A DNA stretch of 64,000 nt from the NCBI RefSeq assembly GCF_900156405.1, contig NZ_FTNN01000003.1:124001-188000 (forward strand), given 5' to 3'. The number at the start of each line of letters is the position of its first letter. Positions within the stretch are counted from its first letter, which is position 1. Positions 33,863 to 41,792 of this stretch are shown here, in pieces. The notes below the pieces were generated by a model. It was not told where the DNA came from. It worked only from the letters and a program-made list of their open reading frames with translations, and ran no database searches. Both the position numbers and the translations under genes were made by a program. Source of the DNA: Shewanella morhuae (lineage in GTDB: Bacteria > Pseudomonadota > Gammaproteobacteria > Enterobacterales > Shewanellaceae).

Positions 33863-36715
33863 ATGAAGTTAACTCGCAAGTCCAATACTGCCCCAGTGGC
33901 AGACAAACCGGCGTTAGGCATTAGCCGTCGTCAATTTATGAAGCACGCAGGTATTGCTACTGGCGGTATTGCAGCAGCATCACTCATGGGGACTGGCATG
34001 ATGCGTCGCGTCGAAGCCAAAGAAGTGCCGCATGATGCCCCCATCGAAGTAAAGCGCACTATTTGTAGTGCCTGTGCGGTCGGTTGTGGTCTATATGCCG
34101 AAGTGCAAAATGGCGTCTGGACAGGCCAAGAGCCGGCATTCGATCATCCGTTTAACGCCGGTGGTCACTGCGCCAAAGGTGCAGCATTGCGCGAACATGG
34201 CCACGGTGAAAAACGCCTGAAATATCCAATGAAATTGGTTGATGGCAAGTGGAAAAAACTTTCTTGGGAAGATGCGATTAACGAAGTGGGCGATCAAATG
34301 CTCAACATTCGTAAAGAATCCGGCCCAGACTCAGTGTACTTCATGGGTAGCGCTAAGTTTTCTAACGAAGGTTGCTACATGTACCGCAAATTAGCGGCGA
34401 TGTGGGGCACAAACAACGTCGACCATTCAGCTCGAATTTGTCACTCTACCACGGTAGCCGGTGTTGCTAACACTTGGGGCTACGGTGCGCAAACTAACTC
34501 TTTTAACGATATTCAAAATGCCAATGCTATCTTTCTGATTGGGGCAAACCCAGCAGAAGCTCACCCAGTGGCAATGCAACATATTCTGATCGCAAAAGAA
34601 AGAAAACACGCCAAGATTATTGTGGTTGACCCACGTTTCTCCCGCACTGCAGCGCACTCAGACTTACATTGCGCTATCCGTCCAGGTACTGACATTCCGT
34701 TTATTTACGGCATGTTATGGCATATTTTTGAAAATGGTTGGGAAGATAAGACCTTTATCAAACAACGCGTTTTCGAGATGGAAAGCATCCGCGCCGAAGT
34801 GAAAAAGTTCCCACCTAAAGAAGTGGAAAACATCACCGGCGTAAGTGAAACCGAGGTGTACCAAGCAGCCAAATTGATGGCCGACAACCGTCCTGGCACA
34901 GTGATTTGGTGCATGGGTGGTACTCAACATCACGTCGGTAATGCCAACACCCGCGCTTACTGTATTCTGCAATTAGCGCTAGGCAATATGGGCGTTTCTG
35001 GCGGCGGCACTAACATTTTCCGTGGTCACGATAACGTCCAAGGCGCAACAGACTTAGGCTTGTTATTTGATAACTTACCCGGTTACTACGGCTTAACAAC
35101 AGGTGCTTGGACTCACTGGACCCACGTGTGGGACTTGGATATGGCATGGGTTAAAAACCGTTTCGACCAAACGCCTTATTTGGGCAAAGACCCAATGACC
35201 ACGCCGGGCATTCCTTGTTCTCGCTGGCACGATGGTGTGTTAGAAGAAAAGAGTAAATTAGCGCAGAAAGACAATATCCGTATGGCGTTTTTCTGGGGAC
35301 AATCGGTTAACACTGAAACCCGCCAGCGTGACGTGCGCGATGCCTTAGATAAGATGGACACCGTCGTTGTTGTCGACCCATTCCCTACTATGGCAGGCGT
35401 AATGCACCGTCGTAAGAATGGTGTGTATCTATTACCCGCTGCAACGCAATTTGAAACCGAAGGCTCAGTATCAAACTCTGGCCGCTCGATTCAATGGCGT
35501 GAAAAAGTCATAGAGCCACTGTTCGAGTCTAAAACTGACATCGAAATCATGTACCGTTTAGCGCAAAAGCTCGGTATTGATGAGCAATACACTAAACGTA
35601 TCGCTAAAGAAAACGGCTTACCTGTGATTGAAGATATCACCCGCGAAATCAACCGCGGTATGTGGACTATCGGTATGACGGGGCAAAGCCCTGAGCGCAT
35701 CAAATTGCATACCCAAAACTGGGGCACTTTTAGTAATAAAACACTCGAAGCGGCCGGCGGCCCAGCGAAGGGCGAAACCTATGGTTTACCTTGGCCATGT
35801 TGGGGCACGCCAGAAGCGAAACACCCTGGTACCCAAATTCTGTATAACCAATCAAAACACGTAAAAGACGGTGGTGGTAACTTCCGCGCCCGTTATGGTG
35901 TTGAATATAACGGTCAAAACATTCTAGCAGACGGGTCCTACTCAAAAGGTGCTGAAATTCAAGACGGTTATCCAGAGTTTACCGCCGATATGCTTAAGCA
36001 GCTGGGGTGGTGGAACGATCTAACCGCCGAAGAAAAAGCAGAAGCTGAAGGCAAAAGCTGGAAGACCGACTTGTCAGGCGGCATTGTTCGCGTGGCGATT
36101 AAGCATGGTTGTATTCCTTTTGGTAACGCTAAAGCTCGTTGTATTGTTTGGACTTTCCCAGACCAAGTGCCAATTCACCGTGAGCCGTTATACACGCCGC
36201 GTCGTGACTTGGTAAGCAAATATCCAACCTATGCCGACATGCAAGTGCACCGTCTACCAACACTTTATAAGTCAATTCAAGACCAAGATTTCAGCGGTAA
36301 ATACCCATTAGCGCTAACCTCTGGTCGTTTAGTGGAATATGAAGGGGGTGGTGAAGAATCTCGTTCTAACCCATGGCTAGCTGAACTTCAACAGGAAATG
36401 TTTGTTGAAATGAACCCTGCCGATGCTGCCGATCGCGGTATACGCAACGGTGAAGACGTGTGGTTAGAAGGCGCCGAAGGTGGCCGTATTAAGGTACAAG
36501 CACTGGTGACCCCAAGGGTTAAACCCGGTGTAACCTTTATGCCATACCACTTTGCCGGTGTGATGCACGGAGAAAGTTTAGCGCCTAACTATCCAGAGGG
36601 CACAGTGCCTTATGTTATAGGTGAATCCTGTAACACTGCGATGACCTATGGCTATGATCCTGTGACCCAAATGCAGGAAACCAAGGCGTCACTCTGTCAG
36701 ATCGTTAAAGCGTAA
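33863..36715 (+). CDS. fdhA: Formate dehydrogenase alpha subunit, copy 2 (Mo/W-bis-MGD, Cys type)
   Basis: A 950-residue paralogue of the protein at 28711. Tat motif SRRQFMKHAG (Arg22-23), 4Fe-4S ligands Cys68, Cys71, Cys75 and the fourth Cys in GGHCAKG, active-site Cys193 in SARICHSTTVAG and the C-terminal molybdopterin dinucleotide-binding domain are all intact, so both copies appear functional. GGAGAAGTAAGCG precedes the ATG. Several stretches, including that around the active-site Cys, are almost identical at the nucleotide level to copy 1 while others differ, as expected from partial gene conversion. Differences cluster in the Tat region and in surface segments such as 160-175 and 310-330. 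Confidence 0.97.
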   Translation: MKLTRKSNTAPVADKPALGISRRQFMKHAGIATGGIAAASLMGTGMMRRVEAKEVPHDAPIEVKRTICSACAVGCGLYAEVQNGVWTGQEPAFDHPFNAGGHCAKGAALREHGHGEKRLKYPMKLVDGKWKKLSWEDAINEVGDQMLNIRKESGPDSVYFMGSAKFSNEGCYMYRKLAAMWGTNNVDHSARICHSTTVAGVANTWGYGAQTNSFNDIQNANAIFLIGANPAEAHPVAMQHILIAKERKHAKIIVVDPRFSRTAAHSDLHCAIRPGTDIPFIYGMLWHIFENGWEDKTFIKQRVFEMESIRAEVKKFPPKEVENITGVSETEVYQAAKLMADNRPGTVIWCMGGTQHHVGNANTRAYCILQLALGNMGVSGGGTNIFRGHDNVQGATDLGLLFDNLPGYYGLTTGAWTHWTHVWDLDMAWVKNRFDQTPYLGKDPMTTPGIPCSRWHDGVLEEKSKLAQKDNIRMAFFWGQSVNTETRQRDVRDALDKMDTVVVVDPFPTMAGVMHRRKNGVYLLPAATQFETEGSVSNSGRSIQWREKVIEPLFESKTDIEIMYRLAQKLGIDEQYTKRIAKENGLPVIEDITREINRGMWTIGMTGQSPERIKLHTQNWGTFSNKTLEAAGGPAKGETYGLPWPCWGTPEAKHPGTQILYNQSKHVKDGGGNFRARYGVEYNGQNILADGSYSKGAEIQDGYPEFTADMLKQLGWWNDLTAEEKAEAEGKSWKTDLSGGIVRVAIKHGCIPFGNAKARCIVWTFPDQVPIHREPLYTPRRDLVSKYPTYADMQVHRLPTLYKSIQDQDFSGKYPLALTSGRLVEYEGGGEESRSNPWLAELQQEMFVEMNPADAADRGIRNGEDVWLEGAEGGRIKVQALVTPRVKPGVTFMPYHFAGVMHGESLAPNYPEGTVPYVIGESCNTAMTYGYDPVTQMQETKASLCQIVKA

Positions 36716-36744
36716 GTGCAGCTTAAGCTAGGAGAATTGCCATT

Positions 36745-37314
36745 ATGGCTACAATGAAATTTTTGTGTGATACCAAGCGCTGCATCGAATGTAACGGTTG
36801 TGTCACTGCCTGTAAAAACGAAAACGACTCCGCTCTTGAGTGGGGAATTCAACGCCGCCGTGTAGTAACGATTAACGATGGCCAACGTGGAGAAGCCTCA
36901 ATCTCTGTCGCCTGTATGCATTGCAGTGATGCACCTTGCATGGCAGTTTGCCCAGCAAATTGCTTCTACAGAACCGACGACGGCATAGTGCTACATAACA
37001 AAGATACCTGTATTGGTTGCGGTTACTGCTTGTACGCCTGTCCGTTTGGTGCACCACAGTTCCCGAAAAAAGGTGCCTTTGGTAGCCGCGGAAAAATGGA
37101 TAAATGTACTTTCTGTGCCGGCGGCCCAGAAGAAAATCACTCAGACGCAGAACGCCAAAAATACGGCTCAAACCGTATTGCTGAAGGCAAACTGCCCATG
37201 TGTGCAGAACTGTGCGCCACTAAAGCCCTGCTAGCAGGTGATGCGGAAATTATTTCGAGCATCTTCCGTGAACGTGTGGCTTACCGTGGTGCTAAAGACG
37301 CGGCTTGGAATTAA
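36745..37314 (+). CDS. fdhB: Formate dehydrogenase iron-sulfur (beta) subunit, copy 2
   Basis: A 189-residue paralogue of the protein at 31590 with all four 4Fe-4S motifs (CIECNGCVTACK, CMHCSDAPCMAVCP, CIGCGYCLYACPFG, CTFCAGG with CAELCATKAL). It lacks the last nine residues of copy 1, and the end diverges (FRERVAYRGAKDAAWN). It mediates electron flow from FdhA copy 2 to FdhC copy 2. TAGGAGAATTGCC precedes the ATG, 29 bases after fdhA. Confidence 0.97.
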   Translation: MATMKFLCDTKRCIECNGCVTACKNENDSALEWGIQRRRVVTINDGQRGEASISVACMHCSDAPCMAVCPANCFYRTDDGIVLHNKDTCIGCGYCLYACPFGAPQFPKKGAFGSRGKMDKCTFCAGGPEENHSDAERQKYGSNRIAEGKLPMCAELCATKALLAGDAEIISSIFRERVAYRGAKDAAWN

Positions 37315-37387
37315 TTCAGGTCAACAGGATCTGTCCACAACTTGGCTGCGCCCATCTCGGTAGGTGTAGCTGAGTGAGAGAGGATAT

Positions 37388-38368
37388 ATGATAAATAAAT
37401 GGTTCAAGCACATAGGGTTAGCTATCGCACTGTTATTTAGTGCTGTGTGCTTCGCTAATGGTGGTGAACTGGCTCAAGTTGAACAGTCTGATGCGCAAAT
37501 GTGGGCACAACTGAAAGATGGCGCCACGGGATACACTACCTCCCAAAGTGAGTTTCACGCTCAACCCATTAATACCTATGATTTACGGGTATTAACGTTA
37601 CGCAGCGACTGGTTAGCGCCGGCCTTAATGGCAGCGTTATTTGGTATGATTATTATCTTTGTCTTATTTATCAAGGTGAACGGCATTTCTACGCTGCACC
37701 ATGGTTTTTCTGGCAAGCTGGTGCATCGTTGGTCTAAGTTCGATGTTTCAATCCACTGGTTAGGCGCGATCCCGTGCTTATTGTTGATTTTAACGGGCTT
37801 AACCTTACTGGCTGGACGATTCTTTTTCCAACCTTGGTTAGGTGAAGGATTTTGGGCTGGCCTTGTCTACGGTGCCAAACAAATCCATGACGTAATGGCG
37901 TTTCCTTTCATGATCGGTTGGGCATTAATGACCGTATTATGGGCGAAAAACCAACTGCCAAAAATGTACGACGTAAAGTGGTTTATGGTGGTCGGTGGCT
38001 ACATTAACTTTGGTCCATTCAAAGGTAAGCACCCAGATGCGGGTTTTGCTAACGCGGGTGAAAAAATGTGGTTTTGGGCCTTTGCCCTGTTTGGATTAGT
38101 GATTTCGGCCTCGGGCATGTTGTTACTCTTCCCTAACCTATTTGAACCTAGCCGTACATTGAGCTTGATAGCACTCGTGCTGCATTCTGTAAGCGCTATC
38201 GTGATCTGTGCTTTCTCTATCGTGCACATCTTTATGGCAACCGTGATGTCAGAAGGCGGGATGGAATGTATGGTATCGGGCTACTGTGATGAAAACTGGG
38301 CAAGCCAACATCACAACCTGTGGTTTGACGAAATCAAAGCTAACGGCACCTTGAAGTACAAAGAATAA
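37388..38368 (+). CDS. fdhC: Formate dehydrogenase cytochrome b (gamma) subunit, copy 2
   Basis: A 326-residue paralogue of the protein at 32236. N-terminal signal-like helix (residues ~8-23), a short periplasmic region with WAQLKDGATGYTTSQSEF (shared WxxxKxGxxGYTT pattern with copy 1), then four predicted membrane helices with haem-type histidines in SIHWLGA, QIHDVMA, VLHSVSA and IVHIFMA. The conserved loop YINFGPFKGKHPDAGFANAGEKMWFW is almost unchanged between copies, while the helices differ more. GAGAGAGGATAT precedes the ATG. It ends the second operon. Confidence 0.95.
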   Translation: MINKWFKHIGLAIALLFSAVCFANGGELAQVEQSDAQMWAQLKDGATGYTTSQSEFHAQPINTYDLRVLTLRSDWLAPALMAALFGMIIIFVLFIKVNGISTLHHGFSGKLVHRWSKFDVSIHWLGAIPCLLLILTGLTLLAGRFFFQPWLGEGFWAGLVYGAKQIHDVMAFPFMIGWALMTVLWAKNQLPKMYDVKWFMVVGGYINFGPFKGKHPDAGFANAGEKMWFWAFALFGLVISASGMLLLFPNLFEPSRTLSLIALVLHSVSAIVICAFSIVHIFMATVMSEGGMECMVSGYCDENWASQHHNLWFDEIKANGTLKYKE

Positions 38369-38390
38369 ATCTTGTTACTTTAACGATAAA

Positions 38391-38430
38391 AAAAAGCCTC
38401 TGTGAGTTTGCTTACAGAGGCTTTTTCTTT
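38391..38430. terminator. Bidirectional terminator after the second fdh operon
   Basis: AAAAAGCCTCTGT and ACAGAGGCTTTTT form a perfect 13 bp stem around a ten-base loop, with T and A tracts on both sides. It serves fdhC copy 2 and the convergent symporter gene. Confidence 0.93.
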
Positions 38431-38486
38431 AAAGCCGCCAACTGCTAGCGCACTTCTCTTGATAATATCAAACTGTACAAGTGCAG

Positions 38487-39416
38487 CTACACCCTATTAT
38501 TTTTCCGCTTTTTTTGCTCTAAACTCGCCCAATAGCCCGCCAACATAGCGCCTGACAGGTTATGCCATATCGAGAATATCGCGCTAGGAATAGCAGAGAT
38601 AGGGCTAAAAAACTTAATACACAAAGCCGTAGCGAGGCCGGAATTTTGTAGGCCGACTTCAATAGATATGGTCTTACAAACCGTATGGTTAAAGCCCAAT
38701 AAACGGCAACAAAAGTAGCCTAGTGCGAGACCAAAACCATTGTGTAAGAACACAGCCAGCAAAATAATAAAGCCGACCTTATCAAACTGATTGGCATTTA
38801 ACGCCACGATAATGGTAATCGCCATCACGATTGCCAAGATTGAAATCAACGGTAATGCGGGAGCGACTTTGGCCACCTGTGATTTAAAAAAATGATTGAT
38901 AATCACGCCAGCACTGACCGGAATTAACACGATTTTCACCAAGCTCAGCAGCATATCGGTAAAAGGGATATCGATCATCTCACCAATCAGCAGCTTAATA
39001 ATCAGCGGAGTTAATACCACTCCCGCTAAGGTCGACAGTGCCGTCATAGTGATTGATAACGCCACATCACCTTTTGCCAAGTAACAAACGACGTTAGAAG
39101 CCGTGCCACCCGCAACGCTACCCACCAACACCATGCCAATGGTGAGCTCCCTATCTAAGCCCAATAGCTGGCTAATCAATAATGCGCTAAGCGGCATTAT
39201 TGAGAATTGCAGCACCAACCCCGTGAGTACCGCACGCTTCTGTTTGAAGGCATTAGCAAAATCGAACAGATTTAAGGTAAGCCCCATAGATAGCATGATG
39301 ACCACCAGCAGCGGCACAATGGCGGATTTAAACTCAATAAAACTATTGGGCATAACATAAGCCAGCACAGCACCACACAATGCTAACAGTGGAAAGAATC
39401 GATTTATATTGACCAA
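38487..39416 (-). CDS. Bile acid:sodium symporter family transporter
   Basis: A 309-residue inner-membrane protein with nine or ten predicted helices, matching the SBF (bile acid/sodium symporter, YocS/ASBT-like) family. The family signature is visible as LVGSVAGGTASNVVCYLAKGDVALSITMTALSTLAGVVLTPL (residues ~98-140), with the two crossing regions and the conserved GLQNSGLATAL segment near 250-262. Substrates in bacteria include organic acids or pantoate-like compounds; here it cannot be predicted. The gene stands alone between a bidirectional terminator and an inverted-repeat element. Confidence 0.92.
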   Translation of the reverse strand: MVNINRFFPLLALCGAVLAYVMPNSFIEFKSAIVPLLVVIMLSMGLTLNLFDFANAFKQKRAVLTGLVLQFSIMPLSALLISQLLGLDRELTIGMVLVGSVAGGTASNVVCYLAKGDVALSITMTALSTLAGVVLTPLIIKLLIGEMIDIPFTDMLLSLVKIVLIPVSAGVIINHFFKSQVAKVAPALPLISILAIVMAITIIVALNANQFDKVGFIILLAVFLHNGFGLALGYFCCRLLGFNHTVCKTISIEVGLQNSGLATALCIKFFSPISAIPSAIFSIWHNLSGAMLAGYWASLEQKKRKNNRV

Positions 39417-39542
39417 TATAACCAGCCTTTTTTACCGCAGAGGTTATGTTAACGCTCAGATCATGACAGTCACAATCTAGATAGACAAGCCCGCTATGGG
39501 GGATTAAGACTAAATAACCTACGTTCGGGATAAGCAGAGCCG

Positions 39543-39647
39543 CTGAATCGGCATCTTTTCAGGCTTCTCTGCGTTGCGCTGTCTAACCATAGCTCGCTAT
39601 GGCGTACGACAGAGCGCCTTGATATGCGCAAAAATCTGCGGATTCAG
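39543..39647. repeat. 105 bp imperfect inverted-repeat element with a central hairpin
   Basis: The outer arms start CTGAATC (39543-39549) and end GATTCAG (39641-39647), and the arms align over most of their length (for example GCGCTGTC against GACAGAGCGC). A perfect 7 bp central hairpin CCATAGC-TC-GCTATGG occupies 39587-39602. It has no coding potential. It is more GC-rich than its AT-rich surroundings and lies in a 576 base gap without genes. It looks like a dispersed intergenic repeat; no second copy was seen in this window. Confidence 0.65.
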
Positions 39648-39992
39648 TCAGAACATATATTTTTCGTTTCAAAATAATCATTTATAGCATTGATTTAGTT
39701 TGTTAAATTTAGATTTTTTAACACTCGTTATCCCGAGTTCAGCTTAAATAAAATAGGGTGAACCACATTTTAAGCATCCCTTTTGAACCACTTGCCATTA
39801 AAAATGCATTGCAGATCACTAAAACATGATCTGCTTAACAAAACACCGTGATTTATATGTTAGGAAGCCGTAACTTGTAACCAGTTCACGTTTTATTGGC
39901 AACATACCCGTTAGTCTAATTACGCTAGGTGGTCGTGAATTACCTAAAGCAATTCCGGTATTTACGGTTAGCACTCTCAGATAGGAATCGTT

Positions 39993-41330
39993 ATGTCTTC
40001 AATTATCCAAACGCCCAACAGCGCTATCATTAAGCCTTATCAAGCTAATATTACCGTTCCTAACTGGATGCTCAGCTCAATGGAACGGGTGATGCAGTAT
40101 TATGTCGACAAAAATCTTCGCCTTGATACTATTTCTGCCGAAATGATGCCTGCGCCAGTTGAAGGCAAAAAGTACATGTTATACGCGCATATTCCTTTCT
40201 GTCACACCCTATGTTCCTACTGCACCTTCCACCGTTTTATATTTAAGGAAGATAAGGCGCGCGCTTACTTTATCTCGTTGCGTAAAGAAATGGATATGGT
40301 CAAAGCATTAGGTTATGACTTTGAATCTATGTACATTGGCGGCGGCACAACCACTGTATTAGAAGATGAATTAGCCCGCACTATTGAGCATGCTAAAACG
40401 CTGTTTCCCAGCATTAAAGAAGTGTCCTGCGAGTCCGACCCGCAGCATTTAGACAGCCCAGGGTTTAAACAACTTAAAGGCTTAGTCGATCGCATGTCTA
40501 TTGGCGTGCAAAGTTTTAATGATGATATTTTAAAGATGACCGACAGACTGGAAAAATTCGGCACAGGTCAGCAAACCTTCGACAAAATCATGGGCGCCAA
40601 AGAGCTGTTCCCAATTATTAACGTTGACCTGATTTTTGGTTTCCGTGGCCAAACCGATGAAGTGATCCAGCATGATCTCGACATGGCATCGCGTTTAGAC
40701 CCAAGACAAATTACCACTTATCCATTGATGATCACCCATCAGACCCGTAAGAGCGTTAAAGGTAAGCTGGCTGCACCACAAGGAGAGATGGCAAACCAAT
40801 ATCGCCAAATATTAAATAGTTTAAATGGCCAATATAATCAATTATCTGCCTGGGCATTTGGTAAAACCGATAACGAAGGATTTGACGAATACGTTATCGA
40901 TTACGACGAATACTTAGGCGTGGGCTCTGGCTCATTCAGCTTTTTAAATGATACCCTTTACGTCAATACCTTCTCATTGCGTAAGTACCAAGAGCGCGTT
41001 GCTGCAGGAAAAATGGGCGTTGAGCAGCAAAAGAACTACAGCAAAAAAGATGTGATGCAGTATCGCTTCTTGCTCGGTATGTTCTCTGGCCGTTTATCAC
41101 GTAAATATTTCCGTGATAATTTTGGCGTCAATTTAGATACAGCCTTATTTAAAGAAATGACCTCAATGAAGTTAATTGGCGCGATCAAAAATGACCCAAC
41201 GGAACCCGATAATTTGATCGTGACCGACAACGGTAAGATGATGGGTTTATTAATGATGAAAGAGTTTTACTCAGGCATGGATAACGTGCGTGCTCAATTA
41301 CGCAAACCACTCAAGCCTTGCGATATGTAA
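39993..41330 (+). CDS. HemN/HutW-like radical SAM protein (coproporphyrinogen III oxidase family)
   Basis: A 445-residue radical SAM enzyme. The cluster motif CxxxCxxC is visible in YAHIPFCHTLCSYCTFH (residues ~65-80), followed by GGGTTTVLEDEL and the HemN-type segment RMSIGVQSFNDDILKMTDR, and a C-terminal HemN-like winged domain. It differs from classic HemN (457 residues, CHKLCYFC) and is more like HutW/ChuW proteins, which open haem under anaerobic conditions. The neighbouring iron receptor genes favour a haem/iron role, but porphyrinogen oxidase activity cannot be excluded. GATAGGAATCG precedes the ATG. Confidence 0.85.
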   Translation: MSSIIQTPNSAIIKPYQANITVPNWMLSSMERVMQYYVDKNLRLDTISAEMMPAPVEGKKYMLYAHIPFCHTLCSYCTFHRFIFKEDKARAYFISLRKEMDMVKALGYDFESMYIGGGTTTVLEDELARTIEHAKTLFPSIKEVSCESDPQHLDSPGFKQLKGLVDRMSIGVQSFNDDILKMTDRLEKFGTGQQTFDKIMGAKELFPIINVDLIFGFRGQTDEVIQHDLDMASRLDPRQITTYPLMITHQTRKSVKGKLAAPQGEMANQYRQILNSLNGQYNQLSAWAFGKTDNEGFDEYVIDYDEYLGVGSGSFSFLNDTLYVNTFSLRKYQERVAAGKMGVEQQKNYSKKDVMQYRFLLGMFSGRLSRKYFRDNFGVNLDTALFKEMTSMKLIGAIKNDPTEPDNLIVTDNGKMMGLLMMKEFYSGMDNVRAQLRKPLKPCDM

Positions 41331-41364
41331 TACTTATTGATGCTGGCGTTAATGAAGATTCAAT

Positions 41365-41386
41365 AGGCCCTTTAGAGGGCCTTTTT
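41365..41386 (+). terminator. Intrinsic terminator after the radical SAM gene
   Basis: AGGCCCT-TTAG-AGGGCCT is a perfect 7 bp stem followed by TTTTT, 35 bases after the stop codon. Confidence 0.9.
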
Positions 41387-41462
41387 GTTAACTCGGTTTA
41401 AAGGTAATCTTGGCTTAATTTGACGATAAAATGTAATCCCCAATCATAAAGGAGTATGGGTT

Positions 41463-41696
41463 ATGGGTTTTAATTCACAGGAAAAACAAGCATTACTGGC
41501 ACTTAAAGGCGTAGGCCCGACGGTGATTCAGCGCTTTGAAGAAATTGGTATCCATTCTCTACAGCAATTAGCACAACACGAAGTCGATGATATTGCCAAC
41601 TTAGTCGCCAGTATGCTGCGCACCACGTGCTGGAAAAACAGCCCCCAAGCACGAAACGCCATAGGTGCGGCCATTGAGCTTGCGCGCACCCGTTAG
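41463..41696 (+). CDS. Helix-hairpin-helix domain protein
   Basis: A 77-residue soluble protein with a helix-hairpin-helix signature LLALKGVGPTVIQRFEEIGIHSLQQLA (residues ~10-40), a motif that usually binds DNA without sequence specificity. The second half (NLVASMLRTTCWKNSPQARNAIGAAIELAR) is helical. AAGGAGTATGGGTT gives a strong ribosome-binding site. It lies between the radical SAM gene and irgA, separated from each by terminators, so it has its own promoter. Function unknown; similar small HhH proteins are annotated as pathogenicity-locus or Pcg-type proteins. Confidence 0.85.
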   Translation: MGFNSQEKQALLALKGVGPTVIQRFEEIGIHSLQQLAQHEVDDIANLVASMLRTTCWKNSPQARNAIGAAIELARTR

Positions 41697-41736
41697 CAAA
41701 AAAATAGTCATTTATATTGATGAATACAGCTAACAA

Positions 41737-41766
41737 AAAGCCAGAGTGATTCACTCTGGCTTTAGT
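41737..41766. terminator. Bidirectional terminator between the HhH and irgA genes
   Basis: AAAGCCAGAGTGA and TCACTCTGGCTTT form a 13 bp near-perfect stem with a very small loop and flanking A/T tracts, between two convergent genes. Confidence 0.88.
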
Positions 41767-41792
41767 TTAAGTGTTAGCAGCAAGGTGTCGGC

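Noticed and set aside
28711..36715. Selenocysteine in the two formate dehydrogenase alpha subunits
   Set aside because: The active-site codon is TGT (Cys) in both, at residues 194 and 193, with no in-frame TGA and so no need for a SECIS element.
39671..39687. AAAATAATCATTTATAG as a Fur box for the radical SAM gene
   Set aside because: Only about 9 of 14 consensus positions match, and it lies over 300 bases from the gene start.
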